Shown here: piece after piece, positions 53,700-64,000 of the stretch
Layout: each line of letters starts with the position of its first letter
Numbering within the stretch: position 1 is the first letter of the stretch
NCBI GenBank assembly: GCA_018292915.2
Contig: JACVVK020000167.1
Span: 315,001-379,000 of the forward strand
Source of the DNA: Batillaria attramentaria
Taxonomy: Eukaryota; Mollusca; Gastropoda; Batillariidae
Reading direction: 5' to 3'
DNA: 64,000 nucleotides
Program-made: the position numbers and the translations under genes
Notes under the pieces: model-generated
What the model saw: the letters and a program-made list of their open reading frames with translations, nothing else
Database searches by the model: none
Told to the model about the DNA's origin: nothing

Positions 53700-56274
53700 A
53701 ACATGTGCTTAGGGCTGGTCTTTTTTTCTTTCTTTTTTTTCGAGACGGAAGCAGTCGACTACAGCCAGGATTGCTAACACCAAGAGGAGAAATAACCCGT
53801 TTCATACAAGTCATCACGAGGTGCTTGCTTCTGATCTGCAATCGTAATGGCGCGTCACTACCAAAAAGCCTATCTGTCACTGGGATAAATCTCCAGAATT
53901 CTCAATGGATTATCATTTTATCAGCTACAACACAGACCAGCTTATCGTTCCGATGGGTCACGTTCGGAATTAGCATTGCTGAACCATACAGGTGCTCCGT
54001 GAAATTTAAGATGGCTTCGAAGATAAGTTGCACGTACTGAACCTGAGCATGATCACACAGCAGTGGGGAATGGTGGCCGGGGAGGATGTTGGGGGTGGGA
54101 GCTGAGGACGGGGGGCTGTGTCTGTAAAATTACTATAGTTTCCTTGTGCTGTCAAGCTCTCTTGAATTACTCCTGGTCTGCGCAAAAGCAAACAAAATAC
54201 CCTGGCACAGGGAAAGTCCGTTGCGCTTCATCAGCCATGACTAGTAGCTATGCAATGGCAACGGTATGTTTGAAAGGAAAACTGAATGCTGTCAAGCGAT
54301 TGACGTAAAGTTTATTTGTGAGTACTACTACTGATCCGAGGAGCGTCTTATTTGTTCGTTTTATGTGGTCTCAGTTTCAACTTTGAAAGGTCTTAAGAAT
54401 AACGTTGAAAGAGCACAATTATACTATCAGTGTTTTGTTGGCAAACTTCCCAGCTGGGAAGGGTACATTGAGTGAAACGAGAAAGCACTCAGTCTTGAAC
54501 ACGCTACGCTCGCATGCACACAAGGTTCTTTGGTAACCGAGGTCGCTTTTCTCTGCACACAGAAATAGGCTTAATGTTTCAAAAGCTGTTTCTGTACAGA
54601 TACTACATTTACTAGATGAAAAATTAAGTTCTACCAACCATTTCGTGCCATCCATCAACTACAGGGAGTGCTCATAAAAGCTAATTTGCTTTCAAGATAA
54701 TATTTAAAAACTGGGCGCCAGAATAGCGTTTATTTTCGACTGTTTACAGGCAGTTTCAAAGTAATCTTACATTCAGACCAGTGGTCATAATAAATCGAAA
54801 ACTCGAAGTGGTCCGTACATTTTGAAGGGTCTACGTACATGTATACACTGACCACATGACCAATAAACTAGCCTTCGGACACTGTACTTTTTTTTTTTTA
54901 ATGTGAGTAAAACGGGGAAAACTGCTACAATGACACCATGAGTCTTCTTTTCCGAGACGTAAGACATACACACTGGTAATACCAGAAGGAGGCTACAGTT
55001 CAAGTTCATTCTCTTGGTTCACGCGTTAATACGCTGGAAAAAAATGTAACAAAAAATCTATTTTTTCACGAAAACAAACAAACAAACAAACAAACATGCA
55101 AATTCGTCATCTTTCCACGTGTAGATGTGTACTGAATTACTTGTTTCCTTCTTGATAATTGCTTCTACTGTGTTTTGTGATGCACTCATAGATCTATGTA
55201 TGATATCTCTAGACTAGCATCAAATCCAGTTGAGGTGTTCTTGTTGTGAACTTAACGTGAAATTTTGCTGAGCCTTATTTCGTGACATGTCCAACCACGT
55301 GGCAATTTTGTGATTATTGCATGTCATCCACTTTTTTCTCTTCTTCTTTTTCCATTTCTTCTTCTTCCTCTTTTTTTTTTTTTTTTACTTAAACTGATAA
55401 CAGGGCTAGCTGTTTCTGTAGCCATTGCAATATGGGTATGTGATCTTGCAGCACGCCTCATTATACTTCTATAGCGCCCACAAAATAACAGCAACAACAG
55501 ATTCAAATCTTTTTCTTGTGTCTCGACCTTTCGTGCAATCTAGCTGCCAGTAATGTGAACTGAGCCTTTTGTCAACTGAAACTGATCTGAGGCAATGCAG
55601 CATTAGGTTCGGTCGTCTCGGTCATCTCCCCGGACCAACGTGGTGTCGTCCACCACAATGTAACGTACGCATAACTGAAAGATTCCCCTTAGACCAAAGG
55701 AGCTTCAAAGTGTGTTACAATCTGAAACAAGATGATTTGTTTACCGGTCATCTCCAGGTAACAAAGTCGCTATGACAGGTTTAGTTTAGCTGACGGCGTG
55801 GCGGCGCCGTCTTAATAATACTGTCTTAATGATAGCGCACAACTATACGATCGGTCTTTTCATGGCAAACTTCCCGACTGGAAAAACTAAGTGAACCCAA
55901 CAGAGCACTCCTGGGCACGCCAAACGTACTCCCATGCAGGTTCTTTCGTAACCGAAGTCCTATTTTTCAGCAATACGTCCAATGTTTCAAAAGCATTAGA
56001 AGTCCAACGCTCTACCATTCAACCACCCCGGCTCCCCGAGCTCGGACGCACGGACTTTGAAGCAACCCTGTGTAGATACTACACTGTGATTGTTCATGCC
56101 CACTTCCCGTGCATCCCTCCTTCATAAAGAAAAGGGACACCAGCAGTGAATCAGAACATAGCGATTTTACACTTCTTCTTTTTTTCAATTTTCAGAAAGA
56201 CCTGGCCTTTTGTAAATGTATTTAGAATGGTTTGAACACGACACAGCAACAACAAATACAAACAAACAAAACAA

Positions 56275-56328
<54 letters not shown>

Positions 56329-57295
56329 AAATAAAAACAAAACAAATCAAAACAAAAACACACAAAAACCAACCAACCAATCAAATCCAAAAGCAAAACT
56401 GATCTATATCGTATTATACATGTAGACCACACACACATCGGTGCAAGCCAGAACAGTTTTCGTTTGTTTGTCTGTCTGGTTGTCAGCTAGACCATGTGAT
56501 ATTTTGCAATATGTACGCGCCTAATTGTCAAGAAAATATGGTATAACCAACTCGCTCCGTCAGATAATCGTGAAACTTAGCGTTTCATTACTGAACATGT
56601 TCGATCATGGCGGGGTTTTTTTTTGTGTGTGTGTGCCTAGACATGACTTGTAAACACATTCATAATAGCCTCAGCTCGGAATCCACTGCGCTAACCTTAC
56701 AATTATATTTCAGCTGTCTGGGACGAAGCCACGTTGGTCCTGGGGAAGTAAGATGACCCAACCCAACGATGAACTGCCTGAGGCTTTGACAAAAAGATCA
56801 GTTCACGTTACGGGCAGCTCTATTTTGAAACGAACAAAAGAGACACCTGACAAAGACAGAAGCTCTTTGCAGATCACTGGCGGTAATGAGAACAGCATTG
56901 AAAACGCTAGACCCCCTGTGTGAAATACAGTACAAGTTCCATCTGATCTATGGAGCTTACGCAAGTAATATGTATTGTTCGCCTGTGTCTGCGTTGACAA
57001 CTCGATCCCGTGCGTATCGCCACTTGGTATTCTGACTTGCAGCCATCAATAATAATCCTCCCGAACTTGTAATACACACCACAGGCCGGGGGGGTCGCCG
57101 AAGTGCGGGCGCTTTGAAAATTACTGAGGCGTGTGGCACGATCGCACGTACTTTCGAATTTTTGGCTTTTGAAACAGCAAACCCTACAATCACTGGCGAT
57201 GGTGTGTGTTTGTTTTAAAGCGGAAAACTGCGATTTCACGACAATTTCATCTTCTTTTTAAAAAAACAACAACAAAAAACAAACAACTGGCGGCG

Positions 57296-57353
<58 letters not shown>

Positions 57354-57960
57354 ATTCAGTAGTGTTGTGCTATAGAACCATGAAATATCTAAATGTAGTA
57401 TGATTATCATGCAAAAACTCTGTAAACTGCTTTGGAAAAACCGCTATCTCGAGTTCTAAGCATGACGATTACTTACAGATTTAAATGTAGGTGTACGGTT
57501 ATTGGACTGCATGTTTACTATAGCTGTCGTGTCAAACAGTTAAAAAGCTGAAATAATAAAAATACAAAACTCATGCAGCATCCAGGGTTTTTGTGTTTTC
57601 TTTTTTATGTACACTGTGTGTATTACTTCAGGAAACCTCTGTATAAGAACAGAATGTTGGGTTAGACGTCTTTAACTGTAGTAAAAAACGAAGAACAGTA
57701 GGAGCTAGAAAGCTTATGATGATAAAACCCCTTATGCTGTATCTCGATGTATCGACATACAAATGTGGGCACAAAACATTTACAAAGCATAGGAATTACG
57801 AACAAACCCACAAAAAATATCTTTACAAAACACTTAGTTACATAAATCAGAGAAATAAAACACGCCAGCAACAGAAAAAAAGTCAAACACACCAAAATCT
57901 AAAAAGCAAAGAAAAGCAGACAGGACGGACTAATAAATTAATAAAATAAGAAAGACGTAC

Positions 57961-58049
<89 letters not shown>

Positions 58050-59378
58050 GAAAGCGGTACCGTTACCAAAAAACAAAAACAAAAAAGAAAGAAATGAAGC
58101 GGCACAGTGCAAGGCAGGGTGAAGGGAAGTAACAATTTCGGGCTTTTCTTCTTCTTCTTCTTCTTTCAGACACTGGAGAAAATTCACATGTTCATGGTCA
58201 ACAACTGTAAATTGTTTTAGTTTACAATTACTGACCTCGCGTGCTTAGGGATTTCGCTTCAACAGCACGTTGATTTTTCATGGGGACAGACGGGCATACA
58301 AACAGCTGCCAAGCAATAATAACACAGACAGATGGCAGCTACAGCCTGTCAAACATTACTGAGAATTTTGCCTGTAAATTCATCCTCAATGTTGAGAGTT
58401 ATGTTTAGTTTTATACACAACTTATTGTCTTTAGTCAGTCACTGTATTGTTAGTTATGTGATTAATCTCCCCACGATGATGTCAGACGACATTTTTCAAG
58501 TGAGGATGCTTGGAGAGAGCTTCTAAAAATACGTTTGTGTTTCTACAAAAAAAGAAAAATTGGATGAACTGATGAACTGGGGTAAACAAAAGTAGCAAGG
58601 GGGCACAAAAAAACCCCACCAAAACATGAAGAAACCGATCACTGGTGGCTTAACAAAATGGCCCCGTCTAGCAAAAAATGAGTTTGGAAAACTTTTTTTT
58701 TTTACCAGAGGAAGGTCATAAAAGACGTACTGTGAGATGTAAATGTACCTTTTTTTGATGAACGGTATAGTCTGCACTGGGCAGTAGAAAAAATTCCACC
58801 TGCATCTTTGCTGTACTGAGGAAAAAAAGGAGAGAGTTTTGGAATCTAGCACGAAGAAGTCAGAGCTTGCACAACTTAATGATTTGGTTTGAAAGACCTA
58901 CAGCCGGTTTTGTTGTTGTTGTTTTTTTTTTTTTTTTTTTTCAGTTACGAGGAGCAAGTGAGAAGAGCGAGTGCAACGTCAGTGTTTTAACATCTAGAGT
59001 ATTGCCTAAAGTACCACACGCAAGACGGGGGTCACAAAAGGAAACAACGCTGCATTGCACTGTTATTAAAAATTACACAAATGACAGGTGTGTTCAAACT
59101 CAGCTGAAATTTCCCCTTCTGCCTGCCTATTTACAAGATTCTTATCAAACACGATAACCACAAACACACTTCATGGCTCAAAAACATAGTGGCCGCTGGA
59201 CAAAACGAAAGCATCGACGGTTGTCACGAGAACCAAACAAACTAGACCACTGAAATCTAGTCCCCATATACATAAGATATGCCACTTTGTGTGCTGTTCC
59301 ATTGTTAGTCCAATTCTTTGTTTGAGGTGCAGAGGCGCAAAAGTAATTCTCAATCATTTTTTGGAGAAACTGTAACAT
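53700..59378. other. Gene-poor stretch
   Basis: No exon could be supported over 5.7 kb. It contains diverged duplicate segments (about 54408-54610 and 55830-56100), a SINE family B head fragment at about 55997-56037 inside the second of these, (CA)n at 56277-56327, (GT)n at 57297-57351 and (CA)n at 57960-58047. Short open frames at 54063-54308, 55569-55775 and 56957-57193 show no recognisable motif. Confidence 0.5.
57960..58047. repeat. (CA)n microsatellite, about 88 bp
   Basis: The longest uninterrupted dinucleotide array in the right third of the window. Confidence 0.95.
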
Positions 59379-60031
59379 TTACAAAATTGTGCACAGTTGC
59401 ACATTAACGTTATTTTGGGTGATGTGTTGCTGCACAACCGACTCCTGAATAGTTTCCAGCAGTTGTTTGTTTTCTCCGTTCGCTACGTCCTTCTTTAGCT
59501 TCTGGTGCGCTTCTTCTGTTGAGATGTCGTGTGCGGAAGCCTCTTGTTTCGCTTGGTCGTTTAATTTTTGTTCAACAGCTTCCTGCAGAGTATTTGTTAG
59601 ATAAGAATCAGATTTCGGGGCCACGCGCTTCACAAGGTCCATGACCTTCTTCACCTGCTGTTTGTGTTCATCGCTGTTGAACTCACAATTGTTGTTGATG
59701 GAGCAGAAACGCTTACTCTCATCCTTTACGATCTTCTCGAGTTTAGGGACCTTTTTCAGCTCCTCGGAAATGTCAAGTTTGTCTTTCTCGAGGTTGTCTG
59801 CCCCTGTAAACACCAGGATGACGCGGTTGGCCAGTTTCTCGCCCAGCAGTTTCTTGGCCTCTTGGTATGCCTGGTGGTCATCGTTCTTAAAGCGTTGACT
59901 TCCGTTGATGACTATGAGAACGGCGTGTGGACCTGGGGAGAGACCGACTAGGAACTCGGTGATCACTTTAGCGATATCCTCGTCCGTTCGTGTCGGGTCA
60001 GTGTCACAAAACCCCGGCGTGTCCACTATCT

Positions 60032-60095
<64 letters not shown>

Positions 60096-61545
60096 AACCC
60101 AAGAGAATTCTAAGATCGTCAGTCTCAGTCTGCCATCTGGAGACCGCTTCCCGCAGCTGGAATTGGAAGGTTGGCTACTCAAGCCAACAATGACATGCAG
60201 AAACTCATGGCTGACTCTTATCTTTATTCCATTGATAACATCCCTGATACGTAAAACAAGCGCACAATATATATTTCACAACGGATCAGGTTTGCCCCCA
60301 CCCCTCCGCACCCCACGCCCCACCCGCCCCCATGCACACCCGCCCCTTCCCCACCAGATACCCCGGGAGAGCAAAACAGTATTAAGTTTTAGACGAAGGT
60401 TCTTGAATATGATCTATACCTCTAGGTGAACCGCATCTACGTCTGCCGACGCAAGGCAACATTCCCAAGTCTGGGAACCGGGGCCGCTCTTCGCTTCAAA
60501 GCTCATCTTGCCTAGTAAGGTGTTGCCAAGTGAGCTTTTGCCACTTCCGGTTCTTCCAAGTAGCAGTAATCGGAAGTTGTCATTCCCGCCTGTAAAGTTA
60601 CCCGAAGATTAGTACCGTTACCAGGGGCGCCGGAAGATGTTGGGGGGAGGGGGGGGGGCAGAATCTCGGAGGGGGGAACGTTGCCCGAAGAAAGTGAAAA
60701 GCGGGGGGGGGGGGGGGGGGCGATCAAATGCTGCGTAGACAAAAAAACCTTTACGAACCAGGGAGCCACTGAAAGGAAGGACATTGCCCGAAAAAAGTGA
60801 AAAGCGGGGGGGGGGGGCAATCAGAGGAGCGGACAGCCTTCGGTCCGCAAAAACAGAAGTTCTCTGTTGGGTGGGATGGGGGAGAGAGCACTAAGAGGGG
60901 TAGGGGGAGAGGTAGGGGAAGGGGGGGGGGGGCAAGACCATGGCTTTGCCCCCCCCCCCCCCTCTTGCCATAGTCACCTGATTTTCCAGCTGCCCCCCCT
61001 GCCTCCCCGGTTCCGGCGCCCCTGGTTACTGAAATCTTGTCAACTGTCTGTCTGTTGCTCCTCCCAGAAACTGGTGAAGAGAAGAGTGTACAAAACAGCA
61101 GTGATACACAGTTTACGCACGGGATAGTAAATACGCGTTTTAGCACCAGTCCCCTTCTTTCTAGATGACCAGTGATTGTGCATTTTAATGACGGTCTGGT
61201 CGTACAGCAAGTGTATCTTTGTGCGGCAGACTAGACTGGAGGCTGGTTAAACTCAGCAGAGCCTCCATCATTTGACCTTCTCCATGTCTGCTTCGGCACA
61301 ACTGCAGGTACCAGATATTATGTTCTGTATATCAATACTGACTCACCTATCACTCACCTCACTTCCCTTTTATTGCTGGTCATGCTGTTTGGCGGTTGGT
61401 ATACATGTATTTGCATCAGTGTTTGAGTCATTTCACTAAGACTAAGAATGTAACCTCTATTTCTGAGGTTTAGAGTATGAACGACAAATGAGAAAAGGCG
61501 TTTCCCACCTGCAGCGGCACTGGGCGCTCCATTCTTCAAAGTACT
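59379..61545 (-). CDS. AIG1/GIMAP-family GTPase, 5' end missing
   Basis: Exons in transcript order: 61509-61545 (tentative), 60420-60589 and 59379-60029, all GT-AG and in phase, giving 285 visible residues. G1/P-loop GRTGSGKSSLGNT is on the middle exon. The last exon carries G3 VDTPGFCDTDP, the conserved-box-like FLVGLSPGPHAVLIVI, G4 TGADNLEKD and G5-like RFCSINN, then a Glu/Lys/Gln-rich helical tail. GIMAP proteins are septin-related GTPases acting at intracellular membranes, linked to lymphocyte survival in vertebrates and expanded in molluscs, where immune roles are proposed. The protein ends in CTIL, a CaaX-type prenylation motif. The last exon's acceptor is (GT)n plus TACAG. The start codon was not found. 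Confidence 0.9.
60031..60092 (-). repeat. (GT)n tract forming the GIMAP last-exon splice acceptor
   Basis: On the coding strand about 30 GT units end in TACAG directly before exon base 60029, taking the place of the usual polypyrimidine tract. Confidence 0.9.
60620..61020. repeat. Poly-G/poly-C repeats in GIMAP intron
   Basis: G runs at about 60640-60657, 60704-60720, 60806-60818 and 60919-60931, then a C run at 60950-60962. The phrase TTGCCCGAARAAAGTGAAAA followed by GCGGGGGGG occurs twice (about 60682 and 60784), so this is a short degenerate tandem repeat of about 100 bp. Confidence 0.7.
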
Positions 61546-61699
61546 CTGGAAGAAAGAGTTAGAACGAAATGGATGCTAAACTTTTGATACAAGAACAGTG
61601 TCAGAATGTGCGAAATCAACACAAATTCAATAAAATATTTATTATGCCCAGCGGGAAATTGCGGGAAATTGCAGAGTGGTGGATATCACAAACTAGAGA

Positions 61700-62199
61700 G
61701 GCAGAAGCCTCCATGGCTCCCTTGTGACAAGGGTCAAGGTCATTCAAAAGAGTATGTCTGTAAAGCCCTTATCGCCATCTCTCATCACGCCAGGTAAGAT
61801 GTCTCAGGCATTCCGAGTTCCTGGCAATATTACAATTTTCCCCAAAACAGTTTGTATGGCCTTGACCTTGGGTCAAGGTCCCTCAAATGAGATCACATCA
61901 ATGTCTGTTATTTTGCCAAGTTTGACGCCTCTAATATTTGTAGTTCCTCCGAAAATGGTAATGATAAAATTCACAACAGACAGCTTTAATGACCTTGACA
62001 TTCAGTCTCATTCCTGTCTATCATCATGCCTTGTTTGGTGCTTCTACTGTTTGTTGTTTCGGAGAAAATGCCAAGATTAAAGTTTTCCCAAAAATAGCTT
62101 GCATGGCCTTTACCTTGACTAAAAGTCATTAACACAGGTATGTCAGTAAATGTGTTGCCAATGTCTATCATCAAACAAAGTTTGATGCTTCTGGTTTTG
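61700..62199. repeat. Satellite monomers, inverted orientation, left flank
   Basis: Diverged monomers of the array at 62200-63901 but in reverse orientation: TGACCTTGA-type motifs near 61859, 61990 and 62106 and the reverse complement of the GCATCAAACTTTG segment near 62166-62186. Confidence 0.7.
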
Positions 62200-63901
62200 G
62201 GCTCACTTGTGTAACAAAGTGAGTCTATGTAATAACCCTCCGTCGTCTGTCTGTGTGTCTGTCTGTGTGTGTGTCTGTGTGTCCGCAGTAAATCTTAAAA
62301 TTGGCATTTTTTCAGAAACAATGTGCAGCAGAGGCACCAAACTTGGCAAGCTGATAGACAGCTATAAGAAAAAAAGCATATCATAGTGATTGACCTTGAC
62401 ACAAGGTCAAGGTCACTAAAGCTGTCTGTTTGGCAATTTTACATTGGCATTTTCTCAGAGTCTAAAAAAGCCAGAGACATCAAACTTTGCATGTTGATAG
62501 ACATTGACAACACCTTTACTGACATACCTGTATTCAGTGACTTTGAGTCAAGGTATTGGTATTTTCTCAGAAATAATAAACAGCGGAGGCACCAAACGTG
62601 GTACGCTGATAAAAAGCCATAGGACCTTTCAAAACATACCATAATGATTGATCTTGACCCAAGGTCAAGGTCACTAAAGCTGTCTGTTTGGAAATTTTAC
62701 ATTGGCATTTTCTCAGAGTCTAGAAAAGCCAGAGACATCAAATTTTGCTTGATGATAGACATCGACAACACCTTTACTGACATACCTGTATTCAGTGACT
62801 TTGAATCAAGGTCAAGGCCAGGCAAGCTGTTTTACGGAAAACCTTCCAAAACCTTAACTCTTTGACGACGGAGCGCAATTTCTGACGCACGATTTCCTAT
62901 ATAGGAAATCGTGCGTCAGAAATTGCGCTCCGTCGTCAAAGAGTTAACATTGGCATTTTCTCAGAAATAATGAACAGCAGAGGCACCAAACGTGATACGC
63001 TGATAAACAGCCATAAGACCTTTCAAAACGTACCATAATGATTGATCTTGACCCAAGGTCAAGGTCACTAAAGCTGTCTGTTTGGAAATTTTACAAATTT
63101 TGACAACACCTTTACTGACAAACCTGTATTGAGTTACTTTGAATCAAGGTCAAGGCCATGCAAGCTGTTTCGCGGAAAACCTTCCAAAACCTTAACATTG
63201 GCATTTTCTCAGAAACAATAAACAGCAGAATCACTAAATCTGGCTTGCTGATAAACAGCAGCAAGACCTTTCAAGACATACCATTTTGAATGACCTTGGC
63301 TGAAGGCCAAGGTCATCAAAGCTGTCTCATTGGAAATTTAAAATTGCCATTTTCTCAGAATGTAGGGGTACCAGAGGCATCAAACTTTGCTTGATGATAG
63401 ACATTGACAAAACCCGTACTGGCATACTTGTATTCAATTTCCTTGAGTCAAGGTCAAGGCCATTCAAGATGTTTTGCGGAGACTTTAACGTTAGCATTTT
63501 TCTTGGAAACAACAAACAGTAGAGGCGCCAAACAAGGCACAATGACTGGCAGCAAAGAGACCTAAGCAGACATACCCATTTGAGTGACCTTGGCTCATGG
63601 TCAAGGTCATTACAGCTGCCTGTTGTGAAATTTTACGTAACCATTTGTACAGAAACAAAAATTAGAGCTATCAAACTTGCCATAATGGTGGTCACTGATA
63701 AGGTCTTCACTTACAGATCTCATTTGAATGACCTTGACCAAGGTCAAGGTCATGGAAGCCGTCCTGGGAAAACTGTTATATCGCCATTTGCCGTTTTCTT
63801 AGGAACTATGAACACAAGACACCTTACTTCAGGATAGCTAGTGATAAGAACGATACACACATACTCTTTTGAATGACCTTGACCTATCTCACAAGTGAGC
63901 C
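62200..63901. mobile_element. Tandem-repeat element bounded by GGCTCACTTGTG inverted ends
   Basis: The left end GGCTCACTTGTG and the right end CACAAGTGAGCC are exact 12-bp inverted repeats. Inside, a GTCT/GT-rich microsatellite (about 62241-62283) is followed by roughly 147-bp monomers, each with a TCAAGGTCA or TGACCTTGA motif and segments such as TGGCATTTTCTCAGA. Just past the right end is a hairpin AGGAG...CTCCT followed by CTAGTT. Helitron-like non-autonomous elements of molluscs combine central tandem repeats, a microsatellite and a terminal hairpin, so that class is a candidate; this is inference. No protein is encoded. Confidence 0.65.
62858..62943. mobile_element. Perfect 86-bp palindromic MITE at TTAA
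   Basis: Arms 62858-62900 and 62901-62943 are exact reverse complements (43 bp each, no loop). TTAA lies at 62854-62857 and 62944-62947. The sibling monomer at about 63182-63212 reads AAAACCTTAACATTGG without the insert, proving insertion at TTAA with TTAA duplication, as in piggyBac transposition. A diverged copy is at 31376-31445. Confidence 0.92.
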
Positions 63902-64000
63902 AAGGAGGCTTTGCTCCTCTAGTTCTAGATTCTGAGAAAATGCAAATGTAACAATTTCCAAACAGACTGCTTTAATGACCTTGACCTTGGGTTGTGGTCA
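63902..64000. repeat. Satellite monomer, inverted orientation, right flank
   Basis: After the terminal inverted repeat and hairpin, a monomer resumes in the opposite orientation (TTCTGAGAAAATGC, then CAATTTCCAAACAGAC and TGACCTTGACCTTGG) and runs off the window. Confidence 0.75.

Noticed and set aside
62200..64000. CRISPR-like array
   Set aside because: Monomers are about 147 bp, diverged and contiguous, with no short identical repeats separated by unique spacers; the host is eukaryotic.

Overview
Eukaryotic (metazoan) genomic DNA. The genes are split by GT-AG introns, tRNA-derived SINEs, MITEs, LINE and Penelope stubs and long (GT)n microsatellites fill the non-coding space, and there are no operons. 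The intact proteins align best with animal families. The mix of tRNA-SINEs, an AIG1/GIMAP GTPase, a THAP fragment and a tandem-repeat element suggests a mollusc, perhaps a marine gastropod; that placement is inference.

Layout. (1) 0.6-10.6 kb, + strand: 3' half of a LRRK1-like (ROCO kinase) gene, mainly the C-terminal WD40 region plus one 2.4-kb low-complexity exon. It carries many single-base frameshifts, unlike every other gene here. Several introns are long T/G-only tracts. (2) 15.8-17.25 kb, - strand: the large exon of XRCC2, with a roughly 200-residue disordered insertion. (3) 18.4-30.0 kb, + strand: COP1 (RFWD2), a complete 21-exon E3 ubiquitin ligase gene (RING, coiled coil, WD40; 634 aa) with no frame break. 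(4) 36.4-48.3 kb, - strand: GTF2H4 (TFIIH p52), complete in 13 exons, 456 aa. (5) 50.2-51.4 kb, + strand: a THAP-domain first exon followed by a tandemly duplicated second exon. (6) 59.4-61.5 kb, - strand: a GIMAP-like GTPase missing only its far 5' end. (7) 61.7-64.0 kb: an array of roughly 147-bp monomers rich in TCAAGGTCA motifs, in a structure bounded by 12-bp inverted repeats.

XRCC2 and COP1 are divergent over about 1.2 kb. LRRK/XRCC2 and COP1/GTF2H4 are convergent pairs. The neighbours share no pathway beyond a loose DNA-repair theme (XRCC2, TFIIH, COP1), so this looks like ordinary housekeeping synteny.

The accessory content is the most unusual part. Two hAT-like MITEs and one TTAA MITE sit within 30 nt of coding 3' splice sites, and one of them duplicated the polypyrimidine tract as its target site. 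A perfect 86-bp palindrome sits at TTAA inside a satellite whose sibling monomer preserves the empty site. A LINE is nested in a SINE. A (GT)n tract forms the 3' splice site of the GIMAP catalytic exon.

All identifications were made by reading translations against remembered family features; no database search was run.
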